A stretch of DNA of 64,000 nt from Candidatus Trichorickettsia mobilis. GTDB taxonomy: Bacteria > Pseudomonadota > Alphaproteobacteria > Rickettsiales > Rickettsiaceae. Location of the stretch: positions 186,001-250,000 of the forward strand of contig NZ_OY728607.1 in assembly GCF_963422225.1 (NCBI RefSeq), in the 5' to 3' direction. Positions 18,933 to 27,715 of this stretch are shown here, piece by piece. The translations under genes were made by a program, and so were the position numbers. How positions within the stretch are numbered: the stretch's first letter is position 1; each line of letters begins with the position of its first letter. The notes beneath the pieces were generated by a model that did not search any database, had not been told where the DNA came from, and saw only the letters and a program-made list of their open reading frames with translations.

Positions 18933-20042
18933 TTAATTATGTATTTCTTTGAAGGCATTAATAAAACCGTCAATATCCTCTACTGAATTATCTGGTGATG
19001 TCGAAATTCTGATTGCTGATACTGCAATTTCGGAATTAACACCCATCGCTTCTAATACATGAGATTTATTGACTTTACCGGAAGAGCAGGCAGAGCCAGA
19101 ACTAACTGCTATATCACGTAAATCTAAAGCTATCAGTTGCAATGAAGATAACACGCCAGGTAAGCTAATAAGGGATGTATTAGGAATGCGTGGAGCAATT
19201 GATGATAATATAGTAATTTGTGGAAATATATTATCTAAATTACTTTCTAACCTTTGTTGCAGTAGTCGCATATGCTGAATCCGTTGTGAGAGTTCTTCTT
19301 TAGCGATTTTTGCTGCCAACCCTAATCCTGCTATTGCAGCAACATTCTCAGTGCCAGCACGTAAGCCCGTTTCTTGTTTGCCACCAATAATATGGGGCAC
19401 CAGATGATGTTTGGTTTTAGCAATTAATGCTGCAGCGCCCATTGATCCACCAAATTTATGTCCTGAGATCACCGCAAAATCTAGATCAAGATCAGTGATA
19501 TCTACTACCATCTTTCCGACAGCTTGTACGCAGTCACTATGTATCAAAGCACCAAATTGTTTAGCAATTTTTGCTATATTTTTTAGCGGTTGAATTGCTC
19601 CAGTTTCATTGTTTGCAAGCATTACTGAAACCAGCTTCTTGCTTTTTTTACTTTGGCTCAATAATTGAGTCAGAGAATCAAGATTAACGATACCATGATC
19701 ATTGACAGCAATAGTTTTTATATCAGGGTAACGATCTTGTTGGCTCAAGATTGATAAATGCTCTACTGTCGAAATAAAAACATCGCCATCAATAAAATTA
19801 GATAATATCAAATTATTGGCTTCCGTCCCGGTAGCTGTAAAGATTATGCTATATTCACGAGAGTACGGAGCAATCCCCATTAACTCTTTAATTTGTATTC
19901 GTGCTTGTTCCATAATATTTTTGGCATTACGACCACCAGCATGTATAGATGAGGGATTTAATGGTTGTTTTATCATGTTATACATCAAATCTGCAACGTC
20001 TTGATGAATGGCTGTGGTTGCGTTATTATCAAGATAAATCAT
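18933..20042 (-). CDS. second cysteine desulfurase (NifS/IscS-like)
   Basis: A PLP-dependent desulfurase of 369 residues, paralogous to the neighbouring IscS: YLDNNATT start, PLP lysine in [12 protein letters not shown], and an active-site Cys in [16 protein letters not shown]. It sits between iscR and iscS with a 2-base gap from iscR and 11 bases to iscS. Two adjacent desulfurases at the head of the isc run is an arrangement known from Rickettsia. Both keep catalytic residues. The division of labour is unknown. Confidence 0.92.
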   Translation of the reverse strand: MIYLDNNATTAIHQDVADLMYNMIKQPLNPSSIHAGGRNAKNIMEQARIQIKELMGIAPYSREYSIIFTATGTEANNLILSNFIDGDVFISTVEHLSILSQQDRYPDIKTIAVNDHGIVNLDSLTQLLSQSKKSKKLVSVMLANNETGAIQPLKNIAKIAKQFGALIHSDCVQAVGKMVVDITDLDLDFAVISGHKFGGSMGAAALIAKTKHHLVPHIIGGKQETGLRAGTENVAAIAGLGLAAKIAKEELSQRIQHMRLLQQRLESNLDNIFPQITILSSIAPRIPNTSLISLPGVLSSLQLIALDLRDIAVSSGSACSSGKVNKSHVLEAMGVNSEIAVSAIRISTSPDNSVEDIDGFINAFKEIHN

Positions 20043-20044
20043 GG

Positions 20045-20446
20045 TTACAATATATCTGCAACTGAAATTGCAGTAAAATAACTTCTAATATGCTCACTCA
20101 AGCCATGCCATAAATCATGTGTCCTACATTTGACGTGATCTGGCATACATCCAGGATATGAGTTAATTTTACATCTAGTCATTTCAATATTTTCTTCTAC
20201 CGCATCAATGATAGCAGCGATAGTTAGCTGGTTTAGTTCTATATTAATAGTATAACCGCCACCTGGTCCCTTAATTGCATTAACTAAACCAGCTTTTCTA
20301 AGTTTAGCAAAAATTTGTTCTAAATAATTTAGAGCGATATTCTGCCGTGCAGCGATTTCAGCCAGACTAGTGGGTTTTTGCGTATCTTGTGTTGCCATAT
20401 CTAAAATGGCCATAACCGCATATCTGCCTTTAGTGCTAAGCATCAT
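20045..20446 (-). CDS. iscR: Rrf2-family Fe-S-sensing regulator IscR
   Basis: Represses or activates Fe-S assembly genes according to cluster occupancy. The 133 residues open with MMLSTKGRYAVMAILDMA. The winged HTH recognition region is AEIAARQNIALNYLEQIFAKLRKAGLV. Three cysteines (RCKINSYPGC, VKCRTHDLW) sit where IscR ligates its [2Fe-2S] cluster, with spacings 7 and 6 rather than 5 and 5. It heads the nifS-iscS-iscU-iscA run. A possible ribosome site (AAGAGGT) lies in a miniature-element remnant just upstream, and a putative IscR box lies beyond it. Confidence 0.93.
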   Translation of the reverse strand: MMLSTKGRYAVMAILDMATQDTQKPTSLAEIAARQNIALNYLEQIFAKLRKAGLVNAIKGPGGGYTINIELNQLTIAAIIDAVEENIEMTRCKINSYPGCMPDHVKCRTHDLWHGLSEHIRSYFTAISVADIL

Positions 20447-20450
20447 ATAT

Positions 20451-20474
20451 AGACCTCTTACATAACCTATTCTG
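20451..20474. mobile_element. remnant end of a miniature element next to iscR
   Basis: AGACCTCTTACATAACCTAT plus TCTG matches the inverted right end of the 50447-50603 element at 21 of 24 positions. On the minus strand it provides AAGAGGT 7-8 bases before the iscR ATG. Confidence 0.65.
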
Positions 20475-20491
20475 CTACATGTACTAGGTTA

Positions 20492-20524
20492 ATGTTATAT
20501 TAACCTAGTAATTCAGTCAAGTAT
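20492..20524 (-). promoter_or_regulatory. putative iscR promoter overlapped by a type 1 IscR box
   Basis: On the minus strand TTGACT (20515-20520) and TAACAT (20492-20497) are 17 bases apart. The 25-base stretch 20500-20524 fits the published E. coli type 1 IscR consensus (ATASYYGACTRWWWYAGTCRRSTAT) at about 21 positions, the right half (AGTCAAGTAT) almost perfectly. It overlaps the -35 hexamer, as expected for autorepression. A second palindrome, CTAGGTTAA and its complement with a 7-base spacer, covers 20484-20508. Confidence 0.6.
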
Positions 20525-20624
20525 TATCAAGTATAATTTGATAGACCTTATCAACTTGCTCAAAAAAGAAATAAACAATTTTATTAAATTTTATCTAAAA
20601 TTCTAACTATCCGTAATTCGTATA

Positions 20625-22442
20625 TTAAACCTCATCAATATGCTTTCCTTTTATTAACCTATCTAGAGCATAATTCATCCGCTGTGTGATGAATAATTCT
20701 GAAATTTGTTGTAAAGAGTTAATGTTTGCAATAATTAATTCACGATTATTAGAGGTGAGGCTGGTATGCAGGGCAATTATTGCTTGTTGTATTTGATGCA
20801 TTTGGTCGTAAGATAATAGTTCTGGGGTTTCGGTAATAGCTTTTTCCAAATGATAAATTAACGATTTTGCTTCAATAATCGTTTCGCTTATTAGTTTAGT
20901 ATGATGATCACTAATTGCGTTAATATATGCACTCTCTAAAATTTTATTTATTTCAGAATCATCAAGGCCATAGGTGGGTTTTAATTCCACTATCTGTGAG
21001 ATACCAGTAGTTTTTTCAAGAGCTGACACCGATAATACACCATCAACATCAATAGAAAATATTACTTCTACTTTAATCAGGCCAGCAACAGCTGGTGGCA
21101 GTCCCTTAAGTTCAAAATGAGCTAGTGATCTACAATCATCGGCTTTCTCACGCTCTCCTTGGACAATATGAAATTGCATTGCAGTCTGATTATCAACATA
21201 AGTAGTAAATTCTTTGGTAATTGATAATGGTATAGGGCTATTACGCAAGATTATTTTTTCAACAATACCACCATATAACTCGATTCCTAAAGATAAAGGT
21301 ACGACATCAATTAATATAGAATTAGAATTTTTGCTAGCTGTAGTCAAATTTTCTGCTTGTAATGCAGCGCCAAATACTACAGCTTTATCCGGATCAATCT
21401 CAGAAAGAATAGGGGTATTAAAATTTTGTTGTAATAAATTTGTGATTAATGGAATTTTGGTTGATCCACCAACTAGAATAATATTGCTAAGCTCAGGAGC
21501 TCCAGCCAGTTGCAGTGCTTCTTGCGTGATTAGAATAGTTTTTTGTAATAGTGGTAAAATTAATTGCTCAAATTCCAGACGGGTTATGTATATTACTACA
21601 TTACCATATTCCATTATCACTTGATCCTGAACGCTTAATAATTCCTTAATATGTCGAGCAATAATAATTAATTTTGAAGAATAGAGTAATTGGTACTTAC
21701 TGATGAAATAATCGGCCATTAGTTGGTCTATATCGTCTCCACCAAGCATATTATCACCGGCAGTAGCTATAACCTGCAATATTCCAGTTTGCATATATAA
21801 TATCGAGACATCAAAAGTACCGCCACCTAGATCATATATTAGATGACAACCAGACATTTCATTATTTAATCCATAAGCATAAGCGGCAGCAGTAGGCTCG
21901 CTCATTAGTCTGATTATATTTAAGCCGGCTATTTTTGCTGCTAGCATTACCTCGCCTTTGGCAGCGTCATCAAAATAAGCTGGTACTGTTACTACTGCTT
22001 GAGTAATTTTAATGGATAAAGCATCCTCAGCAGTTGTTTTTAAATATTTAAATATTTCTGCGGCAATCATTGGTAAAACCATCAGTTGGCCGTCAAGGTT
22101 TAATTTGGGGATGTGATTTTCAGTATCAAGCAAGGATTTTATTAATTTGGATAAAGCCGGATTTTGTTTGATTTCTTGAGTTGATTTTCCCAGTAATCTT
22201 TTGATGGAAAAAATAGTATTTTTTGTTTGAGTAGGGTCACCAATGATAAAATTATTGTTTTTAAAAGTAATAATTGATGGAATAAGCTCTAATTTATGTT
22301 GATCAGCAATAACAAAAGGTATTTTTTGTTGTGAAATTGCTATTAAAGAATGAGTGGTGCCAAAATCAATACCAACTGCTAATTGTTGATCATCTCTGGT
22401 TGTATTTGTATTTAGGTTATCGCTAATTTCTATTACTTGCAT
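20625..22442 (-). CDS. hscA: Fe-S assembly Hsp70 chaperone HscA
   Basis: A specialised Hsp70 that drives cluster transfer from IscU. The 605 residues include [29 protein letters not shown] and IILVGGSTKIPLI, and a short lid, as usual for HscA. Its start overlaps the hscB stop by 10 bases, so the pair is coupled. It is followed not by a ferredoxin gene but by 180 bases and then iscR. The 1105 gene is the general DnaK, so the two Hsp70s are clearly distinct. Confidence 0.95.
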   Translation of the reverse strand: MQVIEISDNLNTNTTRDDQQLAVGIDFGTTHSLIAISQQKIPFVIADQHKLELIPSIITFKNNNFIIGDPTQTKNTIFSIKRLLGKSTQEIKQNPALSKLIKSLLDTENHIPKLNLDGQLMVLPMIAAEIFKYLKTTAEDALSIKITQAVVTVPAYFDDAAKGEVMLAAKIAGLNIIRLMSEPTAAAYAYGLNNEMSGCHLIYDLGGGTFDVSILYMQTGILQVIATAGDNMLGGDDIDQLMADYFISKYQLLYSSKLIIIARHIKELLSVQDQVIMEYGNVVIYITRLEFEQLILPLLQKTILITQEALQLAGAPELSNIILVGGSTKIPLITNLLQQNFNTPILSEIDPDKAVVFGAALQAENLTTASKNSNSILIDVVPLSLGIELYGGIVEKIILRNSPIPLSITKEFTTYVDNQTAMQFHIVQGEREKADDCRSLAHFELKGLPPAVAGLIKVEVIFSIDVDGVLSVSALEKTTGISQIVELKPTYGLDDSEINKILESAYINAISDHHTKLISETIIEAKSLIYHLEKAITETPELLSYDQMHQIQQAIIALHTSLTSNNRELIIANINSLQQISELFITQRMNYALDRLIKGKHIDEV

Positions 22443-22930
22443 AATATATTAATTTTAAATTTTATATTATTAATTAGATTAACCAGATATTTTAGGCGTA
22501 TTGTTAGATCAACCACAAGAGACCATTGTTTATCTGCAAAAGCTTTGGTTAAATTAACCAATATTTCTGCTTTTACAAGTTGTTGATGTTGGTACTCTAA
22601 TTCCAGAATCTTATAATCTGAGATTTCTTCAACTTTTTCTAAGTTCTGCCATATATTTTGTAATTCTATTGCAGAAAGTCTAGTTCTGAAGTTAGCGGCA
22701 TTAATATCAATACTATATAATGATAATAGGTATTCTGCTCTTAAAACTTCATCTTTAAGTATTTTATAGGCATTATTTAGATCAATCGAAACTGATATAT
22801 TATCTTTTTTGTTATCAGTGGTAATGTTATCTGGATGATGAATTATTTGTAAAGATAAATATTGTTGATGTAGTTGATCAAGATCAACATCATACCCTTC
22901 TTTTATGTTCAATAGTTTAAAGTAGTTCAT
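22433..22930 (-). CDS. hscB: Fe-S assembly co-chaperone HscB
   Basis: A J-domain partner of HscA that recruits IscU. I choose the ATG at 22930 (MNYFKLLNIKEGYDVDLDQL), giving 165 residues. A start 36 bases upstream is possible but adds residues not typical of the family. The HPD triad is in QIIHHPDN near residue 40, and a C-terminal three-helix region follows (from LQNIWQNLEKVEEI). It overlaps hscA by 10 bases and is the first gene of the pair. Confidence 0.92.
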   Translation of the reverse strand: MNYFKLLNIKEGYDVDLDQLHQQYLSLQIIHHPDNITTDNKKDNISVSIDLNNAYKILKDEVLRAEYLLSLYSIDINAANFRTRLSAIELQNIWQNLEKVEEISDYKILELEYQHQQLVKAEILVNLTKAFADKQWSLVVDLTIRLKYLVNLINNIKFKINILCK

Positions 22931-23063
22931 TTGTATCTCAGTATCTCTAAAAAACAAGATATTCAATTAATAATTGAGTATCTAAAATTTGATAAATGTA
23001 TTAATATAAGCATATGAATCTCATAATGTATACACCAATTAATATAAACTTATAAGTAAAAAT

Positions 23064-24779
23064 ATGAGCAAAGATGATTCAGATAATAAAGTTAATGAAC
23101 TAAGCAATGAGCAATATAAACGACGATCATCTTTCTCTGGTGAAAAAACTAGTTTTTCATCTTTTATAGAAGAAACAAAAGAACCGGAACCTTCAGTACC
23201 AAAATCACTTTGGCAACGATTTAAAGGTGGTTTATCCAACATTTATAATAAAGTAAAATCAGCAATTATCGATCCAATAATTAATTCAAAACCTTTTAAA
23301 GCAGTTACTGATAGCACGATTTTTAAAATAGTTACTGGTAGTGCAATTGGTAGAGCGGTTGCTATTGGCTTAGCCGTCGCTGGTGTAGTAGCAGCGGCTC
23401 CGGTAGCAGTTCCATTCGCTGCAGTAGGGCTTGCTGCTGCAGGAATATCGGTAGGAGTAGGAGTAGTTAAAGATACTTTACAAACCAGAAGCACTCGTAA
23501 ATTAGATAAAGAACATCAGCTACTTACTCAAAATAATGATAATTTTGCTGCTCAGGAGACACGATTTATAATAGATCCCAAATTAAAAACTGTTTTGGCC
23601 AGTGAATTATATACTCCAACAAAAACTGGTAAAAAATCAGTAACTGAGAGATATGTTGAGGGTAAGGAAAGTTCATCAGGTTTTAAGAGTACTGTTAAAA
23701 TTATCGGTGAAAGAGCTGGGCCGATAGCAGTAAATATTGTTGCAAACGCAACAAATCCAGCAAAGCTTGCTGAAACTGTAGTAAAAACCGCAATTACTGG
23801 TGGGCTAGGGGTATATGGACAGCAAGGAATAGATCAAAAACGTTTTGAATTGAAGCAAGGAATAGATACCGAACGTGGAAAACTCGGTGCGCCAGGATAT
23901 AATAATATTACCGAGTTAAAGCAAGCAAAACACGAACAACAAAAGCAAACCATGGCGATTAAACAGCTTATGGCTGATAAGAATTATCTTAAAATGTCTG
24001 ATCAGCAAAAATTAGATAAATTTAAGGAAATTAAAGGACAATTAGAACAAAAAGTAGAAAAAGTACAAAAGGTCAAGCCTGGCTTTTTCGCTCGTATATT
24101 CCGTGATGTTAAGAGAGCACATAATCCTTTTGACAAATATGCTCCAGGTAATGTCGCAAAAATAGAACTGACAAAAAAAACACCAATATCTCAAGCTTGG
24201 GATAAAGCTGAAAAAGTAAATACAGCAATAAATACTACGAGTTTAGTTAATGAAGCTCAGGTAACTAAAAAACAAGTGAATGAAGCTTATGAACTAAACC
24301 AGAAAGAGTTGACTGGTATCGAAACTATAGCAAAGAAAATTGGCGCTAATTTATTTGGTGATGGTAATAGAGAAAGCGATAGCAAGCTTATTGAGAGCAG
24401 TTTAAAAGATATTATTCAGCAGATTAAGATAGAAAATAAAGGAAAAGATATAACAGAGGTAATGACAGAAAAAAATGCAGAGCAGATCATCGGAACATTA
24501 GAACAAAAACTTACTAAATTATATCTTGACCAAGGAGTAAGCAATACCGCAGACGGTACCGGTGGAAAACAGCTTGAGCAAGCTAAAATTAGTAAAGATG
24601 CTTTTAAGGCTTCGGTAAATAAAATGGTTGGAGATACAGTACGGCCAATTCTAGTATTAGGACAAAGCTTAGATACTATAAAACCAATATCTAAAAATCA
24701 AAATCGTGAAATCAGTGAAACTGATTTGAGTAGAAAACGTTCTGCTTCTGTTGCTCCTCGCTCACAGAGGGGTATCTAA
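23064..24779 (+). CDS. unrecognised 571-residue protein with a glycine/alanine hydrophobic hairpin
   Basis: No family recognised. Residues 1-60 are polar and Ser/Glu-rich. Residues ~95-135 (VTGSAIGRAVAIGLAVAGVV and AVPFAAVGLAAAGISVGVGV) form two small-residue hydrophobic helices of glycine-zipper type that could insert in a membrane. The remainder is lysine- and glutamine-rich and largely helical (for example TELKQAKHEQQKQTMAIKQL and LDKFKEIKGQLEQKVEKVQK). The C-terminus is basic (SRKRSASVAPRSQRG). There is no classical signal peptide. This profile fits a secreted or membrane-acting effector, but that is inference only. It stands alone, divergent from hscB and convergent with lpd. Confidence 0.65.
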   Translation: MSKDDSDNKVNELSNEQYKRRSSFSGEKTSFSSFIEETKEPEPSVPKSLWQRFKGGLSNIYNKVKSAIIDPIINSKPFKAVTDSTIFKIVTGSAIGRAVAIGLAVAGVVAAAPVAVPFAAVGLAAAGISVGVGVVKDTLQTRSTRKLDKEHQLLTQNNDNFAAQETRFIIDPKLKTVLASELYTPTKTGKKSVTERYVEGKESSSGFKSTVKIIGERAGPIAVNIVANATNPAKLAETVVKTAITGGLGVYGQQGIDQKRFELKQGIDTERGKLGAPGYNNITELKQAKHEQQKQTMAIKQLMADKNYLKMSDQQKLDKFKEIKGQLEQKVEKVQKVKPGFFARIFRDVKRAHNPFDKYAPGNVAKIELTKKTPISQAWDKAEKVNTAINTTSLVNEAQVTKKQVNEAYELNQKELTGIETIAKKIGANLFGDGNRESDSKLIESSLKDIIQQIKIENKGKDITEVMTEKNAEQIIGTLEQKLTKLYLDQGVSNTADGTGGKQLEQAKISKDAFKASVNKMVGDTVRPILVLGQSLDTIKPISKNQNREISETDLSRKRSASVAPRSQRGI

Positions 24780-24833
24780 GAACCAATTCAATACCTAGGT
24801 TCTTGTGCGCGAACATTCTCTACGTGTGAAACA

Positions 24834-26231
24834 TTAAAAATTAATTGCACGTTTTGCTACCGCAAGAGCGGCTTCTCTAACTGCTTCGCTAAGAGTTGGA
24901 TGAGCGTGACAGGTTCTAGCAATATCTTCTGCTGCTCCGCCAAATTCCATAACTGCAGCAACCTCAGCAATTAATGTTCCAGCATCACGACCAATTATAT
25001 GAGCACCTAATATCTGGTCAGTTTTACTATCAGCTAGAATTTTGACCAGGCCATCGGTTGCGCACATGGTGCGTGCTCTACTATTGGCAAGAAATGGAAA
25101 TTTTCCGATATTATAACTAATGCCTGCAGCCTTCAGTTCAGCTTCATTTAGGCCAACAGAGGCAACTTCCGGTGAGGTATAAACTACGCTAGGGATTATT
25201 TTATAGTTTACGTGACCGGCGTGCCCTGCCATAATTTCTACTGCGGCAATAGCTTCTTCTTCAGCCTTATGGGCAAGCATTGACCCTTTTATAACATCAC
25301 CCACCGCATAAATATTTTTAATAGCAGTCTGGAAATATGAATTTACCTCGATTCTACCGCGTTCATCTGCAGTAATGCCAACTGCTTCTAATTTTAGATC
25401 TTCAGTATAAGCCTTTCTACCTACAGCTACTAACACTACATCAGCGGTTAATTGTTCTTGCTTACTACCAGTTACTTCTTGCGTTGTCAAAATCACTTTA
25501 TCAGCTTTTTGTTCTGCACTAACTACTTTAGTATTTAGCTTGAAACTAAAGCCCTGTTTTTGTAAAATTGTTGTAAATTGTTTGCCAATTTCGTCGTCTA
25601 GAGCCGGAACAATACGATCAGCATATTCAACTACAGTAATTTTACTACCAAGCCGACGCCATACTGAACCGAGTTCCAAACCTATATAACCACCGCCAAT
25701 CACAATTAAAGTTTCTGGTACCTGTTGTAGATTTAGAGCTCCAGCTGAGGAGATAATTGATGTTTCATTAATATCGACACCTGGGATCTTGATTATATCA
25801 GAGCCAGTTGCAATTAAAATATTTTTGGCAGTAATTTGTTCTTTTCCTGATTCATTATTTATTTCAATGGTTGTAGGTGATATTAGCATCGCCGTGCCAA
25901 CCAACTTAGTAATTTTATTTTTTGTAAATAATCCATCTATTCCTTTGCACAGATCACTAACTACCTGGTTTTTTTTACTTATCATTTTCGTTAGATCAAG
26001 GCTAGCGTTAGTATTAATACCAATATCCGCAAAATGATGCTTAGCTTCTTCGTATTTTTCAGAAAAATTTAGCAAAGCTTTGGAAGGGATACAACCTACA
26101 TTCAAGCAAGTTCCACCTAAAGATCGTCGCTTATCAATGCAAGCTACTTTCATTCCAAGTTGTGCAGCACGTATAGCACCAGTATATCCCGCTGGGCCAC
26201 CACCAATAATTACTAAATCAAATTGTTGCAT
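24834..26231 (-). CDS. lpd: dihydrolipoyl dehydrogenase (E3)
   Basis: The FAD enzyme that reoxidises lipoamide in pyruvate and 2-oxoglutarate dehydrogenases. The 465 residues have an N-terminal FAD motif (VIIGGGPAGYTGAIRAAQLG), the redox-active disulfide in GGTCLNVGCIPSK, an NAD motif (VIGGGYIGLELGSVW), the FAD motif IYAVGDVIKGSMLAHKAEEE, and the active-site His in CHAHPTLSEAVREAAL. Length is normal. It is a single gene whose neighbours are unrelated, as is common for rickettsial lpd. Confidence 0.96.
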   Translation of the reverse strand: MQQFDLVIIGGGPAGYTGAIRAAQLGMKVACIDKRRSLGGTCLNVGCIPSKALLNFSEKYEEAKHHFADIGINTNASLDLTKMISKKNQVVSDLCKGIDGLFTKNKITKLVGTAMLISPTTIEINNESGKEQITAKNILIATGSDIIKIPGVDINETSIISSAGALNLQQVPETLIVIGGGYIGLELGSVWRRLGSKITVVEYADRIVPALDDEIGKQFTTILQKQGFSFKLNTKVVSAEQKADKVILTTQEVTGSKQEQLTADVVLVAVGRKAYTEDLKLEAVGITADERGRIEVNSYFQTAIKNIYAVGDVIKGSMLAHKAEEEAIAAVEIMAGHAGHVNYKIIPSVVYTSPEVASVGLNEAELKAAGISYNIGKFPFLANSRARTMCATDGLVKILADSKTDQILGAHIIGRDAGTLIAEVAAVMEFGGAAEDIARTCHAHPTLSEAVREAALAVAKRAINF

Positions 26232-26773
26232 AATATTGGAAACCTATATCTTTAATAAACATAATTACCGTAGCAATTTTTACAGAAAACTTGCATCAGG
26301 TCAAGCTATACTAGCAATATAGAAAATCTCCTAAGAAACTTTTTTATATTTGGTGATGGAAGTATCGTATACCAAAATTAATATCATTTCTTCTGCTACT
26401 ATAGATTGCTGAGGTCACCTCAGTGACCTCAGCTCAAATGGATTCTCCCTAACTTGATGCATATGGTTTATTGGATACTCTATAATAATTTATTGTTTCT
26501 TTATATTACTTATTGACTGATGTAATAAATAACTCAATATATATAATATATTAACTTGAACAGAGGATATTGATATATTCAATTACTCTTTTAAAGCTTC
26601 ATATCAACTACTAGACATTATTTTAAAGATCCTATACTACAGCAGTATTCGGAGCTCTTTTTCCTCTCGCGTCTACCTATCGCGTCTATATATTATATCA
26701 TATTTTTATCTTACAATTGCTTCGATTTTTAACAAAATCTGTGATGACTTTTTCTAAAAATCGTGACCGCTTA
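26232..26773. other. gene-free region with an 11-bp perfect hairpin
   Basis: About 540 AT-rich bases hold no supported gene. GCTGAGGTCAC-CTCA-GTGACCTCAGC (11-bp stem, 4-base loop) lies at 26408-26433. The dispersed ACTTGATGCATATGGTT repeat follows at about 26452-26470. A decayed family C end (ATTGCTTCGAT ... TGTGATGAC) is near 26716-26748. Confidence 0.6.
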
Positions 26774-27715
26774 CTAGCAAAAAGCTGCTCGTTTCAGTCG
26801 ATCGTTGATCGCAAACCCTATACCGTGATTTGGAATTGGAGCAACTGCAATCTGAGTAATGTTATTATTTAGTGAATAATTATCTAACACTCGCAAGAAA
26901 CTATATAAATTAGCTGCCGCCTCCATCATATTACTAGTTTTACTCAAATTTATCGTATAGATGCTATCTAGGTTACTATTGCCGAAATTTAATCCTATTT
27001 CGTCGGTAGTTATACTATCAGCATTGAGCCGCAACCTGGTTTTTGGTGCATAATGCTTATCCAGCATTCCTGGTGCTTTGATTAGGTGAGTTGGTGGTAG
27101 TAGATTTGTTATTTTTTTACCTAAAGCTAACTCTATTGCTTCAGGAGTAATAAAACCATAGCGTAAGATTGTTGGAGTAGCAGAGGTGGTATCAATGATG
27201 GTAGATTCTAAGCCTAATATTGCCAAAGTATTATTATCATCGATGATAAAAACTTCAGTATCAGCAAAATCAGTAGCTACATGCCCAGCATTGGTAGCAC
27301 TAATATAACCTGAAGGGTTGGCACTTGGAGCTGCAATGGGACAATTGGCTAAGGCTATTAACTGACGAGCAAGATCATGAGCGGGAACTCTAATGGCAAC
27401 AGTCGGTAGCCCAGCTAACACTGAGTTAGCAATATGATGTCCTGGTTTTAGTGGAGCTATAATAGTTAGCGGTCCTGGCCAAAATTGACTTAAAGCGTAA
27501 GCATCTTCATTAAAATGAGCAATAGATTCTGCTTGGGTAATATTTGTAACATGTACGATTAAAGGGTTAATCTGCGGGCGATTTTTTATTTGAAAGATTT
27601 TTTGTACCGCTTGTTGATTGGTAGCATCTGCTCCAAGCCCGTATACAGTTTCTGTTGGGAATGCAACAACTCCACCTTGTTTGATGATATTTGCCGCTTT
27701 TATTAATTCGTGCAT
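26774..27715 (-). CDS. tsaC: L-threonylcarbamoyladenylate synthase, Sua5 type
   Basis: Makes threonylcarbamoyl-AMP for the t6A modification of ANN-decoding tRNAs. The N-terminal YrdC domain shows GGVVAFPTETVYGLGADATN, KNRPQINPLIVH, and PIAAPSANPSGYISAT. The linker KAPGMLDKHYAPKT and about 100 C-terminal residues make it the longer Sua5 form (313 residues). It shares one base with the glyS stop (TAATG), so the two are coupled. A long gene-free region follows. Confidence 0.94.
   Translation of the reverse strand: MHELIKAANIIKQGGVVAFPTETVYGLGADATNQQAVQKIFQIKNRPQINPLIVHVTNITQAESIAHFNEDAYALSQFWPGPLTIIAPLKPGHHIANSVLAGLPTVAIRVPAHDLARQLIALANCPIAAPSANPSGYISATNAGHVATDFADTEVFIIDDNNTLAILGLESTIIDTTSATPTILRYGFITPEAIELALGKKITNLLPPTHLIKAPGMLDKHYAPKTRLRLNADSITTDEIGLNFGNSNLDSIYTINLSKTSNMMEAAANLYSFLRVLDNYSLNNNITQIAVAPIPNHGIGFAINDRLKRAAFC

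Noticed and set aside
21214-21624. 136-codon plus-strand frame inside hscA
   Set aside because: Shadow of a highly conserved gene; no start signal.
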